From Oopsacas minuta (Eukaryota; Porifera; Hexactinellida; Lyssacinosida; Leucopsacidae), in the NCBI GenBank assembly GCA_024704765.1, contig JAKMXF010000332.1:1109080-1173079 (forward strand): 64,000 nt of DNA. Direction: 5' to 3'. Below are positions 35,727-48,390 of this stretch, piece by piece. The notes under the pieces were generated by a model. It ran no database searches. It saw only the letters and a program-made list of their open reading frames with translations, and had not been told where the DNA came from. Position numbers and translations under genes: made by a program. Position 1 is the first letter of the stretch, and every line of letters starts with the position of its first letter.

Positions 35727-36384
35727 CACTCTTGTCCCGCGACACAACAAACCTTTTGAAACCCTCATCCTTGAATAGTTCTTGTACCTCCCTCTGGGCA
35801 CACTACCCCCATTCTCGATCTGTTGTATGGCGAACGAAATAGAAGGATCATCAGATTGTTCGCTTTTAATCTCCTGCTCTCAGTCCGGATTTGCAATGAG
35901 CTGGTAAACCTTGTCTTCAAAGAACCTCGAATCGTCATTGATCACAGCATTAAAATCTGTCTGGCTCCTACTCACACAATCCGCCACTACGTTCTCACTT
36001 CCTTTTCGATATAAGATTGTATAGTCAATTTCTTCCAGCTCTAGGATCCACCTAACGAAGGTGTGTCTGGGATCTTTCTGAGTTCGTATCCAAGCGAGCG
36101 GATTGTGGTCGCTTACTAAGTAAACACTGTCTGCTGCTTTAAGAGAATCGTACCAGTGCCGTGTTGCAGCTACTAGGGCCCACACCTCCTTCTGCTGCGC
36201 TGGAATTTCTCTGAGTTTAGGTCATTGACGACGAGAAGTAGCTTATAGGTTGTAACCTTGAATCTTTCTGAGAGAGTACTCCAGCGACTGAAACATCGCT
36301 AGCATCAGCTTCGATGTAGAAAGGCTTATCCCACATGGGAAAGGAAAGGGTGACCGGCTCCTTAGTCAGTTTCGCCTTGAGTTT
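35727..36384 (-). pseudogene. Gypsy RNase H
   Basis: The RNase H region runs leftwards from about 36260. MWALVAATRHWYDSLKAADS and VSDHNPLAW (near 36100) give the family's TDH-N-L-like motif, here SDHNPL. FVRWILELEEIDYTILYRKG and NVVADCVSR (near 36010) complete it. The frame upstream near 36200-36380 is interrupted. Confidence 0.85.
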
Positions 36385-37166
36385 CTAGAAGCTAGACTGC
36401 CTCTCACCATTCCAATCCCAAGCATGTCCCTTTCTAGTCAGTTGGTAGAGAGGCTCGGATATCTGTGCGAAAGCAGGAATATAGTCACGATAAAAGTCAG
36501 CCATTCCAAGGAACCTCTGTAGTTCCTTCACTGTCGAGGTAGGATTAAAGTCAGTTAAGCTCTTTACCAAGGATGGGGATGGAGTGCGCCCCCAGGGGGA
36601 GATTGTATGACCTGGAACTCACCAGTGTCGTAACCGAGACGACACTTATCACGCCAGAACTGGATATTCGCGCTGCGTAAGCAGGACAGAGCCATCCTCA
36701 AATCCGACATGTGCTGATCCCAATTGGCTGAATGAGTTAAGCAATCGTCTACATACGACTCCGTGTTGATGGCGGAATAGAGCGCGGTATCCATTACCCT
36801 CTGGAATGTACTTTGGGAGTTGCACAATCCAAACGGCATAACCAACATCTCATAATGTCCCCTCGGTATGCTGAATGCAGTCTTCTCAACGTCCTCCTCA
36901 CGAACCTTCACACACCAGTAGGCTGATACAGCGTCCAGGAATGAAATACGTTACTTCCTTGAAGCTTATCTATTATTGCCCTTGGGTCAGGCATGGAATA
37001 CGAATCTTTCTTTGTCAAGTCATTCAAAAGCTCGATAATCAATGGCAAACCTCATAGAGCCATCTTTCTTTTTCACCAAAACAATGGAGCTGTTCCAGGG
37101 AGATTTCGAAGGTCGGCAAACGCTATTCCGTAGCATTTCCTCAACTTGACGATTCGCTTCGACTTC
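36385..37166 (-). pseudogene. Gypsy reverse transcriptase
   Basis: Reading leftwards: KKKDGSMRFAIDYRAFE near 37040, FSIPRGHYEMLVMPFGLCNS near 36850, the YVDD catalytic motif near 36750, and the thumb/connection block FLGMADFYRDYIPAFAQISEP near 36510. Frames change between the blocks, so no full-length enzyme is encoded. Confidence 0.88.
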
Positions 37167-38665
37167 TCATATGGGAGGCATCCTGCGTAGTGGTTGTTTC
37201 ACTGGTTGAGCCCCATTCGTGTCAATCAGGTGCTTACCCAAATTCGTCCGAGTAGGTTTCTTTGGATCCAAAACGAAGACATCAACAAACTCACAAAGCA
37301 AACGCGCTAGTCCTTCTCGTCTCTCGCCGTCCAATTTCGGGTTGATGTCATAGTGTATTTCAGAAGTATTGTCGGCTTGATTCGAACATTCGGCGACGAT
37401 AGAACGATCCCAAGGAGTCCCACCCTTGTAAGAAGCAACCGATGCTTTCCAGAAACCACCAAAACATACCTTGCAATTATCCCAGTCGAACTCAACCGAA
37501 TCAAAGTTGGACATAAAATCTCTGCCCAATATGAAGATCCTCTCGTCAGTATCGATTACCTTGAAACGCGAAGTCACGACCTGTTGATCTCCAATATCTA
37601 CAGTCACGTTGACACAACCTAGGACTACGATTGGGACGCTACAGAGCCCAAAAACATGGCCACGTTCTGTTAATTCGGAGGCGCTCCGCCCGATTTTTTG
37701 AAGGGTGCGCCTGTCCAAAACTGAAGGTTTTGCTCCGGTATCCAACATTTCGTGAAGCTTGACTCCATTTGCACTTACTTCTGAAGTAACTGCATTCTCG
37801 TTACAGTGATCTGCAGGCTCGCCTACTCCCTTGACTGAATCTCTCCTCTCACTCGAACAATTCACAAGGTCATGAGCTTTGCCTCCACATATGTCGCAAA
37901 CTCGCTTAGGGCAGAACTTCCATTCATGGCCCCTCTCATGGCATCGATAACACTCTAGTTGTGAAGAAGCGCGCCGCATACCTCTCCAGTTTCGAGTCTG
38001 CCTGGGTTTTAGTCTCAGAGCATTAACACCCGTATTTTCCTGGGAAACGTCAGGATCATCCAGATTGTTAAACTGCTTCTCCGCAGGCTCATCTCTCAGG
38101 TTCGCCACCTTGACAAAACTCCGCAAACCGATATCAAGGGCTAATCCATTCTGGCTCAAGAACTCCTTAACCTTCACGATGAATTATCCTGCTTCAATTT
38201 CGGCTAACGCCTCTTTATCAGCAATCTCTGCCTTTGCTTTATCCCTGACTTCCTTAGGAAGCTGTCCCGTCAAAATCACACATGCAAACCGGGGACCCAA
38301 TTAGCTCTTTTCACTTCATGTAGTAGGCTGTAGAAAAAATCACCAACGGGCACTCCAGGCTGCCACTTCATTTGATTCACTCAAGCGACAGCTTCGAACT
38401 CATCGACAGGTGGATCGAGCCTCTTCTTCAACAAGTAGAACGCTACTTCTAGTGTATCTTTCCCAAGCACCGCTTCTTTCGCAACATCCTTCTCTTCTAG
38501 GTTTCGGCAAACAAAGGCTGGCAACATACTGACGAGGATCTTGACGCCTCCCTCACCTTGAGCAAGAAGTGGTCCTACGGCTGCCGTAAATAGCGGTTGC
38601 CAATCCTCGATCCGTTCAGTAGTGGTGAGCGGTGGTACTGGGATACCTTGATTCTGTGCAGCCAT
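37167..38665 (-). pseudogene. Gypsy gag, nucleocapsid and protease
   Basis: 38381-38665 opens MAAQNQGIPVPPLTTTERIE and encodes a capsid-like start. 37167-38177 carries two CCHC zinc knuckles, CYRCHERGHEWKFC (near 37940) and CDICGGKAHDLVNC (near 37890), then the aspartic protease with LDTGAKPSVLD near 37740 and the downstream ILGRDFM near 37530. The protease active-site Asp-Thr-Gly is intact. The frame is interrupted around 38180-38380. Confidence 0.88.
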
Positions 38666-38700
38666 CAGACACGATTGAACTTATTACTCTTTATGTTATG

Positions 38701-40869
38701 AAACAAGCGATACAGGTTTAATCAAGTATGTCCGAAAGAAATAGTAATAAGTAAGTTGCTCAAAATTGGCCTACTCTATTCTACATAACGATTAAAGCTA
38801 CGTACTAACTTATGGTTAACTAACAAGCTATCCTCTAATACTATAACACATTAATTAATAAATTTACATCGATATATAAACTTGGTTGAAAACAACGGTT
38901 GCCAGGATCCACCATTAAGCATTTCAAACCTCCTTTAGAAATTACATCAGTTTCCAACATTTTCCACACTCTATCAAGGTGTTTCCATTATTTTTAAGTC
39001 CCACCATTCAGTCAGACACTTACTCAACCGAAACTAGTACTAGGAGGTTATCCACTAAACTTCTTAAACTTAAACTTTGTTTTGTTGCTAATTGAAGCAA
39101 ATGTTTATTGTTGGAGCCCAAGCCACAATTTTGAGGTATCGGTACCAATATAGGCGGATATCCTACCAATGAATTTTGAAAGTCCATTATATGTATCTAA
39201 AATGCATGATTGCAGTCTGGGAGTGGTAGCTTTCATGAAAACAAATTAATTTTAGCAGATCCAACCTTCGGAGTAGCGACAAAGGGCAATGTTGACAACT
39301 TGGAATTGGTTAAAGTTATAAATGTGCTACAGTGGAGTTTATTTATTATTAAGTCGGGTTTTGTACGAGAAAACTTGCTAATAAGCGAACTTGTTTATAC
39401 ATAAATCCTTATACCTTTGCTCCATGCACTGAAAACACTTGCTAATAAGCGAATCTTGCTAATAAGGCAATTGCTAATAGACGAACTCTATTCTACTTGA
39501 TTATTGAATCATACATCATCCATGTCACAATGAAGATCAGGAAATGATGTTTGCCTATGATTATGTGAACTATGCACAATATTTGCCAGTGTATTACTAA
39601 GGTATGTCAAATGATTTTGGCGAAGTGCTAACTCATCATGGGATTTTTACGCAATCATGACTGTACAAAAAGTCCAAATTTCGAAAATTTTGAGTATTTC
39701 TTAATATTCAAGATATGAAGTGCCCAGAATTGCTCGCCAAAATGAATATAAATAATTTACTCATACCGATAGCTAATTTATTCGAAAAATATCATGGTAG
39801 AACAAAGAATCGAAGAAATCTGATTTGATATTCACCTAAATTCTATTCAATAAGAAAAATTAATTGCAAATCTCTGATTTTTGAAGTAAAATCCTATTGG
39901 GTGCCAAAAAATATTTAAATTAATTTAAATTGAATATACAATTAATCGATTAATGTAGTATTTGGAATATCACGTGACTTTAGAATTTAAAGGTAAAGTT
40001 GATAGCGAGTTTGAGTGTGACAAGTAATACTATTTTACACTACAAGACAGAATGCTAAAATCGAATTTACTATGTGTTGATTGATATCAAAATGTTGTTT
40101 CTGGTAGCACTCAGTTCGTATTGTGGATCCGCAACTTCTTCCGCTTCCTAATCTCAACAGCTCCTCTGATCCTTATCTTCTCCCACATATTCTCGCTCGC
40201 GATTACTACCATTTTGTCAAATTCGATGGTGTGACCCTCCATTACCATATGTCTTGCAAGTTTGGACTTATTCACATCCTCTTGCTGAGAGTCCTTCATA
40301 TTTTCTCCTCGCCTCTCCTTCAATTTACTCATCGTCTCTCCAATGTATCATTCACTGCAGCTTCACATGGTTGTTGATAGATGACATTCTTCCGTTCTTC
40401 CTATCGTATGGTTGACTTTGCAATATTCAGAAGTGTCTTCAGTGTTGTTCTTCCCTTAAACACAGTTCTTACTTCATGTTTGGCCATTAACCTGAGTATC
40501 TTATAGTTAACCTATTGATTACCATCGACGTAACATGTCATATCAAATTCTAGACAACTGTTATTATGTGATTTCCATGGTTAAATGTGTGTCAAGCGAC
40601 AAATTTGAAATTTATTCAAAATAAACATGCCCGTTCTATTCCATAAATTAAGGCATAGAAATGGTCCGTTCCGGCCCGTGAGTTTTCCAAGATCCTCGAT
40701 ATTGTAGTAGTGGCGCGCCAAAACACAAATCCAAAAATGAAAAGAAGGGAGAGGGAGATAGGGTTTCTTAAAATGTCCCTGCTGTCTCAAATTTTTTGGA
40801 ATCCGGGAGATACGAGCAGCTAGTGTATTGCGGTCCTTGTGCATAGGGGCCTGTTGCGCAACAACTCAT
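38701..40869. other. No gene; repeats
   Basis: Part of this may be the upstream LTR of the gypsy element, but no matching partner was found. 39330-39490 has several TTGCTAATAAGCGAA-type units reminiscent of pogo/Tigger MITE interiors. 39640-40020 resembles the dispersed family at 11340-11510. Confidence 0.35.
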
Positions 40870-41060
40870 GTTCCGTCCCTATTCTAAGGTAATGGAGTAT
40901 ACTTATCCCAAAGATGATATTGCCCAATGTATTGTAAATATTTGTTGTTGTTTAGGTGTATGAAGCAGAGAAATTTCTAAATAGTCTTAGAAACATAGTT
41001 TCAACGGTTAAATACGGGGTAATCGAGTACGCTGATTTCCTTTTTCGCACCTTCAAATGC
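40870..41060 (+). repeat. Dispersed repeat also at 50690-50850
   Basis: AAGGTAATGGAGTA, then AATATTTGTTGTTG and TTAGGTGTATGAAG...AATTTCTAAATAGTC match the copy near 50745-50850. It ends with GGGGTAATCGAGTACG, joining it to the GGGTAAT family. Confidence 0.55.
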
Positions 41061-41467
41061 ACACATGTATAAATAATGAGACAAACTGACCTATTGTCCT
41101 ATAACCGATTCTTTCAGAGATAGGACATTCTGAGGTCCATATTTACATTGTTAGAGTTCAATAGGACTATTAGTACTCGAGAAATGATCTTGGAGAATTT
41201 CAAAGATGACGTCACTGAGTGTTCCCATATTTCCGATTTTATGCAAAAACATGAAAAATATGTATGTTTATGTATGTCCAAAATCTATCTCTTACGCCAA
41301 AAAGGTCACTGAACTTGAACCACAAACATTAATCAGGTCAGCTGATTTTATGACGTCAATACATTGGCATAGGGAGGTCGACACTTTGAACCTCTATAAT
41401 TTCAAAAATTATTTGTGCAATTAATTTTCTGTCAACCATGCACTTCTACCACCTGTGTGAAAAAGTA

Positions 41468-41893
41468 CAGTAAACTCCCTGTTATAACCATGTCGGATAC
41501 AACTAAACTCAGCTTATGAAGTGGTCCAATGATCTGTAATTCCTTCCAACTAATTATATCATAAAAATTTCGTTTATAACGAAATAGTTGGATGGATACA
41601 GCGAAATTCCGCTTCTCATGAAGTTATTTGTTACCCCCCTTTAGGTCAAAAGCTATTGAATTACAGCCTGTTATAACGAAGTTCGCTCATAACAACCCCA
41701 GTTGAACTAATTTTGTTCTAATTGATATTATATTAGATAAAACTCCGTATTTAACGACTTGGATTAAAAACACGCTATTATTGACATCATTTTACAAACT
41801 AATGTGCATTAACGTACTACGGTTTCAACAATCTTCGCTTACAAGGAATTAAAACCGAGGTCCCGAGCACTCCGTTATAAGGGAAGTTTGTTG
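41468..41893. mobile_element. Pogo/Tigger-like MITE with TA duplication
   Basis: A 426 bp element with TA at 41466-41467 and 41894-41895. The ends are CAGTAAACTCCCTGTTATAA (left) and CAACAAACTTCCCTTATAAC (right, inverted). The interior repeats GTTATAACGAAGTTCG-like units. No coding. Confidence 0.75.
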
Positions 41894-42402
41894 TATTATA
41901 CAAATTTGAGCCAAATCGGAGAAAATTGAAATTGTGTGTAGTGGTAGCCTATATAGCCTTCTCAAAATGATACAACCACCTAGCAAAATCCTATCTGGAG
42001 AACTAAAAGTGCTATTGAAAAAATGCAAAAAGTTACCTCTGAATGTCCTCTTTCTGAATTAATCGCTATCAGGACGATAGGTTAGTTTTCTTATTCCCTG
42101 TCATTAACTATACTAGAGCCGAGATTCACTAGCATTTATACGTCCCTTATCTCATTTCAAATCTACTCTATATTTTCTTGATGGTTTCTGATTTGTGAAT
42201 CAAAATTTTGCTATTTTCTATGTATTTTAATATTTGGTCAAATTGGGAAAGTAAATTACCAAAGTTAATATTTTGAGATACTGGAAATTTTTTGAAATGA
42301 GGGTTGTTAAATGCATACTATTTTTAGCACTTTGAATTTAATACTATGGCGATAGGGTATGTGCTACATGATTCCAACCAACCCGCCTCCAAGGCACTAT
42401 TA

Positions 42403-43683
42403 CGAGGGGCACTGGAAAAGTTTTGTCGTTTATATACTTATATAATAGGTACATATTATATGGTCACATTTTTTCAAAATACTTGCCCTGACACTCTATA
42501 CACCTTTTCATGCGTTTAAACTAGGTATCAAAGCACATTTTCCATTCTTCTTTGAGTATCTCCTCAATTGCTAAGAAAAGTGCGCCGGTCCTCTTCATTG
42601 CTGAAAAATCTCCTCCCACGAAGTTGATCTTTCAGCTTTGAGAATAACCAAAAATCACAAGGGGTTAGATCTGGACTGTAGGGTGGGTGGGGTAGCGTTC
42701 CGATCCTAGAATTCTCTAAAAACTCACCAGTTCTTAGTGCTGTATGTGATGAAGCATTATCGTGGTGAACCAGGATTCCTCGGACACCTGACTTCTCACG
42801 TTGTTTTTCGATAGCACTGAATTCTTTCGGAAGACATATTGTGGTATACCAATCAGCGGTAACTGTCTTCCTATCCTCAAGTGTAATTCCTTCAACAAAT
42901 CCACTACGTTTAAAGAAATCGCCCACATCTGCTTTCCGACTGATCTAATTCTCCGGAACTTTGTTGGAGGTAAACCACTTTCTTCGACCCACTTTTTAGA
43001 TTGTCTCTTCGTTTCAGGGTCATAGTGGCATATCCATGTCTCATCGCCTGTGAGTATTTTAGAAACAGCTCTAGAAGTTCCATTAGCAAATCTTTTAAGC
43101 ATAATTTTGCAAAAGTCCACTCGGCACTTTTCTGATCGGACGACAAAGAATACGGAATCCAACCGAGCTCTTTATGTAAGATGACGTTTATACTCTCCGA
43201 TTACAATTTGGTTTCATGCTCTAACTGAGCGTAAGTAACACGAGGGTCTTTTGTTACATCGTCCAACACTAGCTCTATATTTTCAACCGTGTGTGTAATA
43301 CTGGGCCTACCAGGGCGGGGACCATCATCAAGAATAAAATTTGCATGAATAAACTCTGAGTACTATCCCTCTGCTGTTCTCAAACAAGGAGCTATATTTG
43401 GAAAGTGCTTCTGCAAAGTTTCGTGTATTTCCAAACTGCTCTTCTCAAGTTTGATCAAAATTAAAATCATCGCTCTAAAATCGCGTCTTGTGAGGTCAGA
43501 TTCTGGTTGAGGAAGCATCACGCCATAGCTTTTAGAGATCAAGCAATTCGAAAAGTACAAAAGATAAACGGATAAAATTTGTGGTGTAGGTAAATAATAT
43601 GCGTCTAAATAGATATATAATAAACTTATTAGAAAGTATTTGTGGTTTGATAACAACCGACAGAACTTTTCGAGTGCCCTTCG
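42403..43683 (-). mobile_element. mariner transposon with TA duplication
   Basis: The 1281 bp element has inverted ends CGAGGGGCACTGGAAAAG (42403) and, on the other strand, CGAAGGGCACTCGAAAAG (43683), continuing TTTTGTCG and TTCTGTCG. TA lies on both sides (42401-42402, 43684-43685). The size and end spacing are typical of mariner. Confidence 0.93.
42464..43518 (-). pseudogene. mariner transposase (DD34D), broken
   Basis: From ATG 43518 (MLPQPESDLTRRDFRAMI), through a degraded helix-turn-helix region (43150-43360), to ILTGDETWICHYDPETKR near 43040 (first catalytic Asp). Then come VHHDNASSHTALRTGEFL near 42750 (second Asp) and PPYSPDLTPCDFWLF near 42660 (third Asp). Exactly 34 residues lie between the second and third Asp, the mariner DD34D signature. 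At least two frameshifts and one stop occur. The protein ends near 42464 after YFEKM. Confidence 0.92.
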
Positions 43684-43685
43684 TA

Positions 43686-44829
43686 TGCGACCAGGTAATA
43701 AGTGGCAATTGATATTGGAAATATAGGATCCCTGAGCAATAATTGCATTGTCCTAAGTCGTTAAACCACTTTGGGGATCAGTTAATCGGATTATAATTTA
43801 TTTGCCTCCAACAACTTAAATTGGCAATCTCCCCAATGCCTTTCATTGCTGTCTATAAATTGAGAAGCATTCTATATTATAGTAGATACTGAACCGCTTA
43901 TATCAAATTAATAGACTTCATATTAAGTGATCTAAGCTAAGCTAAACTCAGGGATACATTTTATAGAGGGATATTAATATTACACAGTCCTTGCAGTATA
44001 TCTAGCATAATATACGTTGTATTCTTCTCAAGTCTATGACAGCGATGAAAGACTGGGGAGATTGCCGATTTAAGTAAGGAGTTAAATGAACTATAATCCT
44101 ACTAAATGATCTTATCAGAGATTTATGATCAATGTTAAACATTTGATGTTATTCTTTTGTGCCTGTTTTGGAGCCCCTTATCAAATTCCGCCATATACAC
44201 CATTAAGGATTTTCGCCATCAGAGTAAGGTACGGAGAATACACAAAATAAATCAATTAGTTATTATTAGTATTTTATATGTAGCTATATATGCCCTTAGT
44301 AAGTAATATAATGTTAGATCATTGGCTTCACTCTAACATAGTAGAGTAGTCGTTTGAACTTCGATCTGATTTCGGGGAATATTCCGCTTCAAATCCCTGG
44401 ATTTGCTCGCATTGTTGATAGTTTATAGTTTATTAGTATTGTATTATTTTGTTAGTACTGTCTATTGTTGTAGTAATTACTCATAGATATAAAAAGGCCT
44501 ATACAGTATTCATATTCTATTAATAGAATAGCTATTGAGCTAAGATTTTTCATGCTTGTTGAGAGACGGTATACGTTAAAGAATTAATGAATAATCTATT
44601 TCTGTGACAACCAGGATTTACTAATTAGAAATTCCAACACTTTTTCGCCATATTTACCATCTTCCACCATTTCTACCATTTTACACAATTCATTCAGACA
44701 CTTTGGCTAATAAAATTGTATTAGCAAGCCACATATTTTAATGGTTGAAACCTGACCAGCCTGATAGTTTCCTACGGCCATGATATATTTAATGTGCAAT
44801 TTAACAATTTATTTGGATATATTCTCCCT
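43686..44829. other. Upstream region of UBE2H, no gene recognised
   Basis: Intergenic or 5' intronic DNA of UBE2H. Inverted SSR-like debris only; no TATA-type promoter could be assigned. Confidence 0.35.
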
Positions 44830-44884
44830 TTTTTATTTATTAGACAACCATTTTCGTTTTGAAGAATTGTTCAGATAAATATTC

Positions 44885-45436
44885 ATGTCATGTTCACCAG
44901 TAGCCAATAAACGTCGAATGGACACTGACGTCTGTAAATTGATTGAAAATAAATATGAAGTAACAATTCTTGGAGGTCTAAACGAATTAATGGTGAAATT
45001 TCATGGTCCAGATGGAACTCCTTATCAAGGAGGCATCTGGAAAGTACGTGTCGACATTCCTGAAAAGTATCCCTTCAAATCTCCTTCTATTGGGTTTCTA
45101 AACAGAATTTATCATCCTAATATTGACGAAGCTTCAGGTTCTGTTTGTTTGGATGTTATAAACCAATCTTGGACAGCTTTGTATGATCTTCAAAATGTTT
45201 TCGAATCTTTCTTGCCCCAACTTCTGACGTATCCAAACCCTAGTGACCCTCTTAATGGAGATGCTGCTACTCTGTTCATTAACAAACCAGAGGATTATAA
45301 GATTCGAGTTCGGGAATACATTGAAAAGTATGCGACTTTAAAAGCTCTTAAGGAAGCTGAAGGAGAGGAGCTTAGTTCTAGTGAGAGTTCCATCTCAGAT
45401 CTCTCAGAAGATGAGACACAAGACATGGAATTATGA
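44885..45436 (+). CDS. UBE2H: Ubiquitin-conjugating enzyme E2 H
   Basis: An intact 183-codon frame, the same length as vertebrate UBE2H. The UBC fold is complete: KRRMDTDV start, [37 protein letters not shown] and the HPNIDE loop. The active-site Cys88 lies in [13 protein letters not shown], then [16 protein letters not shown]. The C-terminal acidic serine-rich tail [14 protein letters not shown]...QDMEL is the family hallmark. The enzyme carries thioester-linked ubiquitin and, with the CTLH/GID E3 ligase, ubiquitinates targets; the acidic tail is linked to histone binding in yeast Ubc8. The ATG is in the context ATTCATG, and a splice-acceptor-like TTTTTTATTTATTAG ends at 44844, so an upstream 5' UTR exon is likely. 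There are no coding introns, yet no poly(A) tract or target duplication marks it as a retrocopy. Confidence 0.97.
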   Translation: MSCSPVANKRRMDTDVCKLIENKYEVTILGGLNELMVKFHGPDGTPYQGGIWKVRVDIPEKYPFKSPSIGFLNRIYHPNIDEASGSVCLDVINQSWTALYDLQNVFESFLPQLLTYPNPSDPLNGDAATLFINKPEDYKIRVREYIEKYATLKALKEAEGEELSSSESSISDLSEDETQDMEL

Positions 45437-45706
45437 CAGTATTTGACCAACTTACTCTATTTGTTGTATTTTACTATTTACAATGTTTACATGTGGGTAT
45501 GTATTATTTATTAATCATTGTCATTGAGTGGTGAGCAATTTTTAAATTCCTATTCCTGTTCGTTCATTACGGCAATAGTATGAATATAGTCTATACACTA
45601 AGACGATTGCGTTGAATGATTTAATGAAGGGATAAGTTATTGAATTTAGAGATTTACCCAAAACTGTGTTATATTTGTGTGATTCTACATTCTTATCCAA
45701 TAAGTG
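45437..45706 (+). other. UBE2H 3' flank
   Basis: Presumed 3' UTR. No canonical AATAAA seen before the TE boundary at 45707. Confidence 0.35.
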
Positions 45707-45708
45707 TA

Positions 45709-47587
45709 CAGTCAACTCGCTTAATTGTGACAAGCGGAGTTTGTCCCAATTGAGCGTGTTTGTAGGGTGAAAAACAGTAACTTAATGAAGAAAAAATCCT
45801 ATTACTTGGGAGAAAAATTTCTCTGTCCCTGGGCTTATTTTCGACATTGTTTACGGAAGGTAATAAACGATCGGCAAATATCAAATTTGTAATTTAGGTG
45901 TGAACTATACATTCCTGGGTTACCAGTTGTTCTGCATAAAATAAGGACTACCAGTTGAAATTGTAGCATGCTCAGTAATGGCCCCTAGTGAGTACTTTTC
46001 ATTACAAGATCATAAATACTAAATACAGTTTAAATCGTTTTTATGCCTCTTCGGAATTTTTGGCTGCTTGCACGTGCTTGTTTCTCCATAATGCTATTCC
46101 ATACGAAATATAATGTGTTTTTGATACTGTGTTATTTGCGTATCGAGTTATTTTCCCTCAGTTGTGCCATCTTGCATGCGTCAATAATGTATGGTAAAAT
46201 TCACGATTTCGATTGCAATTTTTATTGATCATAATGAAGAAATTTTAGTATATGATTAGTTAGTTATATACATAAATAATTGATTTTTGTGGTCTCTAGA
46301 CTGCACCATTTTCGAAGCATATAGTAGTTTGTAATTGAATCTGGTTTTATTGCCTATCGGGGTTTTCAACTTTTTCAGTTCATTTTTTAGGCTAAAAGCA
46401 AGATATGGAATAATATACGTAGTAATTTTGAATATAAAAGGACAATGAGGACAAATATGAAAAGAAACGGACACGGAAAATACATTTTCGAAAAATAGGG
46501 TGATGCGGAGTTGATTGAGCTACAAGCGCGCTCGCTTGCTTCACAAAATGTCAGAAATTTTATGACCCAAAATACTTCTGTATGCAAAATCAATCTTGGA
46601 GTATTCCAGTTTATTCAATCAATTTCAACATTCACTACAAACATAGTATTAATAGTATTCACGCAGTGGTGCCTCGCCAAAATCGAAGAAAAGCAAAGGG
46701 TTAACATGAATAGGGCACTTTCTATTAATGTTAACCCATTTCTTACAAATCCTAGGTGAAACTGCCCTCAGAACAGAAGTTGGGTGGGCGTCGCCCTCCC
46801 ACGCCCGCCCCCCACCACCATTGTATATACGTATACCTATATACATATAGCAGTGGCGGATCCAGGATTAGAAAAAGGGGGCGGCAAAGAGCAGCTGTGA
46901 TTTAGCCGATTACAGCCGAATTGTTACATTCATAACGAAGAGGAGCACTATAATTTGCCACTTCGTTTTCACAATTTCCCGCACCCGAATCGAGATTTAG
47001 CACCTTTTGACCTACACATTTTCCCGGCAGTGTTCTGTTAATAAACAAAGAGACAAAGTCTCTGCTGTTTTTCTAAAGAAATTTAAAATGTTCCCTATAA
47101 ATGGGCTAATTGAGACTTTATTTGGTGAATTGGTTGGAAATTAGTTCAGCGTGAGTCGCTTAATTGGGACAGCTCGGGAGTCACTGTTTAGTCCCGATTA
47201 ACCGAGCATGATTATTTAAGCATTCAAAACTAGTTTTCATGATCTCATAGCCGGATATCTGAATCACCACTTCTATATCCTGGCTATAGTGTCTAGTAAA
47301 GATGAGAAGTTGTAGTATGCGTAAAAAAGTTATGGTTGTATATATCACGCATATTCCCATTTATAAAACAAACCGTATACATGATTCTGAATAAATTTCT
47401 CGATATCACAGAATAGATTAATTGTGATAGAGGTCCCAACGATTATAAATTTGATATTGTGTTACTCGGGAAAGAAATCCCAAATAACCGATTCGATGTA
47501 CAAATTATCAACGATTATTATGTAAAATTTCATTTCCCTAAACATTTTCTCGTTTAGGCGAATTTCCCGATTAAGTTACTTCCACTG
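45709..47587. mobile_element. Candidate pogo-like element with TA duplication
   Basis: Left end CAGTCAACTCGCTTAATTG at 45709 follows TA. The right end reads inwards as CAGTGGAAGTAACTTAATCG from 47587, followed outside by TA. The length of 1879 bp suits a pogo element, but no transposase (helix-turn-helix or DDD) could be read inside. A second left-end-like block (GAGTCGCTTAATTGGGAC at 47152) suggests nesting of two related elements. 46967-47110 resembles 53230-53370. Confidence 0.45.
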
Positions 47588-47777
47588 TATAGATTACAAC
47601 AATTATTGTATATACGTTTATTTAAATTCTGCCCAAATTAGTCCTATCTTATCCTAATACAACTTTCGTTCAATATCAATCCCAATGCACAAATTTCCTA
47701 GTCTCATATACCAAAATCATTTATTCTAATACAACTTTTGTTCATTATCAATTACAAATTCTGCACAAATTACATCG

Positions 47778-48390
47778 TACGAGTGTGAAGTTAGCGGAGG
47801 ATACGCCTGAGCATACTTGAAATTGAAATTTGATGCCCTTCCCATTGTTTGATTTGGTTAAATATTATATAACAAATAGAAGACAGGGACGTTTATGAAT
47901 GTGTAAAAATGTTTTAAATTTTGCATCACGAAAAATGTACTACAGATGTTTTCGAAATTAAAATTTCAACTAATTCCACATGTTCAGAACATTGGATGTG
48001 TTGTTGTGATAAAACTTTGCAAATCATGTTTACATTCTTTTGAGAAATAGTTTTTTAAGTTTGACTTAATTTAGTTTCTAATTCGAATACTATACTATCT
48101 TCATATATAATTATGTGGGAAGCAACCTAGACCTAGAATGATTTATTTTGTTAATGTTGATTATAATGATTTTATTCAGTTTAGCGTTCAGAATTATTAC
48201 TTCCAACCTACACTAATTATCTGCGATAATTTCTCATAAAATTATAAACTCTATTAATTATCTTGAAATCATTACTATTTAATACAAATATATGTACTAA
48301 CTAAAAATGTCAAACCGCCAGGCTGATAGTGCAACTCGGGTCTCTGAGTCATCTTTCCTACCAATGAACTAAATCATTACTCTTGCTCTG
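47778..48390 (+). repeat. Left arm of a large imperfect inverted repeat
   Basis: The complement of 52405-53030 aligns along its length. Shared blocks in order are CGAGTGTGAAGT, CTGAGCATACTTGAAATT, CCCTTCCCA, AATAGAAGACAG, GACGTTTATGAAT, ATAATTATGTG-GAAGCAAC, CAGCGTTCAGAATTATT-like (here TTAGCGTTCAGAATTATT), TTTCTCATAAAATTATAAA, ATATGTACTAACTAAAAA and GAGTCATCTTTCCTACC. Identity by eye is about 70 percent. Near 48320-48375 the complement has a tRNA-like D-arm (TTAGTTCATTGGTAGGA) followed by GAGTTGCACTATC, hinting at a Pol III box A and box B. Confidence 0.75.

Larger units (their letters stand above)
28503..38700 (-). mobile_element. Ty3/gypsy LTR retrotransposon, split by two RAG1-like insertions
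   Basis: Reading right to left, the order is gag and nucleocapsid, protease, reverse transcriptase, RNase H, integrase zinc-binding part, integrase core and integrase C-terminus: the Ty3/gypsy order. The RAG1-like elements at 32841-35726 and 29410-32577 interrupt it. Removing each with one copy of its 5-bp duplication rejoins the integrase region in one frame. Paired LTRs, primer-binding site and polypurine tract were not recognised, so the outer limits are approximate. Stops and frameshifts occur in each part, so it is inactive. Confidence 0.85.
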
